Below are positions 61,631 through 64,000 of a stretch of DNA of 64,000 nucleotides, in pieces. The position numbers and the translations under genes are program-made. Within the stretch, counting starts at the first letter, position 1. Every line of letters starts with the position of its first letter. The DNA comes from an uncultured Prevotellaceae bacterium (lineage in GTDB: Bacteria > Bacteroidota > Bacteroidia > Bacteroidales > Bacteroidaceae). The notes under the pieces were generated by a model, which was not told the DNA's origin, did not search any database, and saw nothing but the letters and a program-made list of their open reading frames with translations. The DNA lies in assembly GCA_900318685.1 (NCBI GenBank), contig ONLL01000007.1, forward strand, positions 98,061-162,060, read 5' to 3'.

Positions 61631-63113
61631 GTTTCGCACCGACCCTCTTCGCCATGCCGATGGCGCCAGTGGGGCACACCAGTCGACAGAGGTGGCATCC
61701 CACGCACTTCGAGCCCACGATGCGCGGCTGGCGCGTCTCCTTGTCGAAGGCGATGGCCTGATGGCCGCCGTCCTGGCACGAGATGTAGCAGCGGCCGCAG
61801 CCCATGCAGCGCTCACGGTCGATCTTCGGAAACACCTTCGTCTCGCGGTCCAGGTCCGAGGGCATCACGAAGTTAGGCAGCATCTCTCCCACCAGCTCCT
61901 CCAGGCTCTCCACGTTCCTCTCGGCCATATAAGTCTGCATGCCCATCACCAGGTCGTCGATGATGCGATAGCCGAACTGCATCACGGCCGTGCACACCTG
62001 CACATTGCGGCAGCCCAGCTGAATGAACTCCAGCGCGTCGCGCCAGGTCTCTATGCCGCCAATGCCGCTCAGCTCCACCTTCTTCATGATCTCGTTGGCA
62101 GCCATCTCGTAGATGTAGCGCAGGGCGATGGGCTTCACGGCCTTGCCCGAATAGCCCGACACCGTCATCTTGCCGCTCACGGCCGCCTCAGGCGACATCG
62201 TCACGCTCTTGATCGTGTTGATGGCCGATATGGCGTCAGCGCCTGCGAAGTAGGCACTCAGGGCAGGCTTGTAAATCTGCGTGATGTTAGGCGTCATCTT
62301 CGGAATGACAGGTATCTTCACGTTGCGCTTCACGTAGATCGTGTATATGGCCACCAGCTCCGGGTTCTGTCCCACGTCGCTGCCCAGACCCGTCAGGCGC
62401 ATCTGCGGGCACGAGAAGTTCAGCTCCACGGCGTCGCAGCCGGCCGCCTCAGCCATCTTCGCCAGCTCAATCCATTCCTCCTCGTTCTGTCCCATGATCG
62501 AGGCCACCACGATCTTCGTGGGGTAGTTCTGCTTCAGGCGGCGCAGAATGTAGAAGTCCACCTCGCAGGGGTTCTCGCTCAGCTGCTCCATGTTGCGGAA
62601 TCCGGCGAACGCAGTGCCCTCCTTCACCGCATCGAAGCGTGGCGACACCTCGCGTATGTCCTGCTTGCATATCGTCTTGTAGAACACACCTCCCCAGCCC
62701 ATGTCGAAGGCCTTCGCCACCATCTCATAGTTCGTGCACACAGCCGACGAAGCCAGGAAGAACGGGTTCTCACAATGAATGCCGCAGAAGTCAATAGCAA
62801 GGGGCCTCCCCCCAGCCCCCTCCGCTGCAGAAGCCTCCCCCAGTTGGGGGAGGTTGGAGGGGGCCATTCCCCTTGGGAGGTTGGAGGGGGCCATCTCCCT
62901 TATCCTTATCGGCCTGTCGTAGTGGATGCAGGCCTGCTCGGCGCGCTCCAGGTCAGCCTCGCTGCAGTCCACAGTCCATCGCCAGGCGTTCTTCTCGTTG
63001 TCAAATCGGATAGCCCTAATGGCTCTTGCCGGGTCACCAGTCTTACACGCTTTCGTACAGGGTGCGTCCTCGCACAGCAGACAGCGCATGGCCTCTTCTT
63101 TCAAGTGTAGCAT
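61626..63113 (-). CDS. preA: PreA-type dihydropyrimidine dehydrogenase subunit with C-terminal 4Fe-4S domain
   Basis: 495 residues. The core (about 103-410) is the FMN-binding TIM barrel of the dihydroorotate/dihydropyrimidine dehydrogenase family (LASSAVCTNYEMVAKAF, GVFYKTICKQ, ELNFSCPQM, IPVIPKMTPNI, SGIGGIETWRDAL). The C-terminus has two 4Fe-4S motifs (CMGCGRCYISCQDGG and CVGCHLCRLVCPTGAI). The N-terminus has a CLLCEDAPCTKAC cluster-like motif. In known enzymes PreA with PreT reduces uracil or thymine with NADH; PreT is not in the window, so electron partner and substrate stay open. Residues 74-102 are repeat-derived (MAPSNLPRGMAPSNLP, then QLGEASAAEG) and look like an insertion between the N-terminal motif and barrel. 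A good minus-strand promoter precedes it. Confidence 0.9.
   Translation of the reverse strand: MLHLKEEAMRCLLCEDAPCTKACKTGDPARAIRAIRFDNEKNAWRWTVDCSEADLERAEQACIHYDRPIRIREMAPSNLPRGMAPSNLPQLGEASAAEGAGGRPLAIDFCGIHCENPFFLASSAVCTNYEMVAKAFDMGWGGVFYKTICKQDIREVSPRFDAVKEGTAFAGFRNMEQLSENPCEVDFYILRRLKQNYPTKIVVASIMGQNEEEWIELAKMAEAAGCDAVELNFSCPQMRLTGLGSDVGQNPELVAIYTIYVKRNVKIPVIPKMTPNITQIYKPALSAYFAGADAISAINTIKSVTMSPEAAVSGKMTVSGYSGKAVKPIALRYIYEMAANEIMKKVELSGIGGIETWRDALEFIQLGCRNVQVCTAVMQFGYRIIDDLVMGMQTYMAERNVESLEELVGEMLPNFVMPSDLDRETKVFPKIDRERCMGCGRCYISCQDGGHQAIAFDKETRQPRIVGSKCVGCHLCRLVCPTGAIGMAKRVGAKH
62801..62893. repeat. GC-rich palindromic repeats inserted in preA
   Basis: Units around 62801-62828, 62832-62865 and 62866-62893, built from cctccccc, ttgggggaggttggaggggg and gggaggttggagggggccat words. 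62832-62865 matches 7489-7522 with one difference, on the opposite coding strand. Confidence 0.9.
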
Positions 63114-63156
63114 AATAGTTATAGTCCGTTTTGTAATAAAATCTAAAATTTGTCTG

Positions 63157-63187
63157 CAAAGTTACTAAAAAAATCAATACGAAACAA
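63157..63187 (-). promoter_or_regulatory. Minus-strand Bacteroidota promoter for preA
   Basis: On the minus strand: TTG (63187-63185), a 20-bp spacer, then TAACTTTG (63164-63157), 43 bp before the ATG at 63113. Confidence 0.82.
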
Positions 63188-63239
63188 TAGTTCCCCCCAA
63201 TTTTCTTTCATATAGGAGATTTTTCCCATAAATCCGGAG

Positions 63240-63327
63240 TTTATAAATTGTGTTTTATAGAAAATGCCTATTTTTGTAAACCAAGATTTATAAAATCACA
63301 TGATTTTTGTTAAACACAATTTATAAA
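63240..63327 (+). promoter_or_regulatory. Promoter flanked by a perfect 16-bp inverted repeat
   Basis: tttataaattgtgttt (63240-63255) and its exact reverse complement (63312-63327) enclose a -7 box TATTTTTG at 63269-63276. A TTG at 63248-63250 lies inside the left arm, 18 bp before the -7 box. A regulator binding the arms would control or be controlled by this promoter. The gene it served appears to be reduced to the remnant at 63314-63499. Confidence 0.7.
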
Positions 63328-63499
63328 AGTGTCGTTCAGCATCAAGGAGGATGCAACCCACAATAGGGAGGTGCCGCCACTGGTGAAGTATGCCAAGGCG
63401 CACGGAGACTGGAACTGCCTACTGATTACTTATGATGAGGAGGGCACGGAGGAGGGAATTCTCGTGGTGCCGGTGTGGAAGTGGCTGATGGAAGGGTGA
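63314..63499 (+). pseudogene. 3' remnant of an ATPase gene (AAA/DUF4143-type C-terminus)
   Basis: The open frame runs from 63314 (after a TAA at 63311) to TGA 63497-63499 without an ATG start; from a GTG at 63329 it would give 56 residues. It reads VSFSIKEDATHNREVPPLVK, then YAKAHGDWNCLLITYDEEG, then ending VVPVWKWLMEG. I recognise the end IxVxPVWxWLxx, following a conserved 'REVxAL' helix, as the C-terminus of the AAA ATPases with DUF4143 frequent in Bacteroidota. The P-loop and the centre are missing, while a promoter with inverted repeats lies directly upstream. This suggests an internal deletion that joined promoter and tail. Confidence 0.7.
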
Positions 63500-64000
63500 T
63501 TTTTTTGCCTCACTGCCTCACTGTTGTGTGGACCACTGTATTGTTGTGTGGATCATGTACTATATAAAACGCAAAATGAAAATAGCAAATGCCTCACTGC
63601 CTCACTGCTGGTCTGTCTATACTAGTTTTCGATGCCTTTTTTTTGAACTTTTATAAAGATTTGGCGCTTTTCCTCTACAAAATCTATGCTATATATCATA
63701 TATATAGCAAGTTAATGGCAAATGTTACTTCTACTAATCCTCTACTATACCCCTACTAATCCTCTACCAATCCTCTACCGATCCTCTACTAATCCTCTAA
63801 TAATTCTCTACCTCACTATGCATGGGCGACCTTTAGGGTAAATGGGTAGTAACAATAGGGGTGAACTGGGGATGGCGGCATGCTTCCTGGCTCGAAGTTT
63901 GGGGATTGGCAGAAAATTCTCTAGAGAATTTTGGCTTTACCTTACGGGTAAGCACTTGTAAGTGCCGTTGTAACGTTGAAATTCTCTAGAGAATTTTCGA
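63500..64000. repeat. Gene-free end of the window with simple repeats and two palindromes
   Basis: 63731-63812 contains seven degenerate 11-bp units of the type ctactaatcct. 63510-63606 has repeated gcctcactgcctcactg and ttgttgtgtgga words. Two perfect palindromes, aaaattctctagagaatttt at 63913-63932 (20 bp) and aaattctctagagaattt at 63979-63996 (18 bp), flank a segment with ctttaccttacgggtaa that also occurs at 28803-28819. No coding region is supported. Confidence 0.75.

Noticed and set aside
61629-63110. 493-codon + strand frame opposite preA
   Set aside because: preA with its Fe-S motifs is on the minus strand and has a consensus promoter; the + frame has none.

Overview
The window reads as a chromosomal segment of a Gram-negative Bacteroidota bacterium, most likely Prevotellaceae (Prevotella in the broad sense). 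Many genes have the Bacteroidota sigma-factor -7 box TAnnTTTG close upstream, and several have a TTG-type -33 box almost exactly 20 bp before it. The gene content agrees: a secreted BspA-type leucine-rich-repeat (LRR) protein family with dockerin-like tails, secreted proteins with short T9SS-like C-terminal tails, xylose isomerase/xylulokinase, methylmalonyl-CoA decarboxylase genes of the succinate-propionate route, and KdsB for lipopolysaccharide synthesis. No tRNA, rRNA, CRISPR array, transposase or integrase was found.

Layout. 1-5.8 kb: the end of a secreted adhesin-like protein, two small winged-helix-type proteins, xylB, xylA and a small lipoprotein. 5.9-12.1 kb: a TonB-dependent receptor and a large secreted tyrosine phosphatase with carbohydrate-binding-like modules. 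12.1-13.0 kb: a repeat-rich intergenic region. 13.0-50.5 kb: a locus, entirely on the + strand apart from one small higA-like gene, dominated by six giant LRR proteins and by smaller secreted proteins carrying dockerin-like or cohesin-like modules. An AAA-type ATPase, a CE15-type esterase, a membrane protein and a Cys-rich unknown gene are interspersed. 50.6-53.7 kb: mce, a four-helix-bundle gene, mmdA, a 50-codon gene and the biotin carrier mmdC. 53.7-63.1 kb: mostly minus-strand housekeeping genes (a membrane protein, glgB, a YhcH-type protein, a MORN-repeat protein, a J-domain protein, a CarboxypepD_reg-like protein and preA), with kdsB on the + strand. 63.1-64.0 kb: a decayed ATPase gene with its promoter, and simple repeats.

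Two themes stand out. First, about nine dockerin-like tails, three cohesin-like modules and ten copies of an EF-hand-like loop placed before LRR blocks lie in one 37-kb region. This suggests a calcium-dependent extracellular assembly displayed by LRR proteins, which is an inference and untested. Second, short repeat families (7-, 8- and 55-bp units and a GC-rich palindrome) occur between genes, and the 7-bp family and the palindrome also occur inside otherwise conserved genes: xylB, the TonB receptor and preA. There they are translated in frame; the palindrome is read in opposite orientations in two genes. A third pattern is regulatory: two promoters lack a -33 box and instead have a pair of 21-22 bp-spaced direct repeats ending exactly where that box would be, as expected for activator-dependent promoters.
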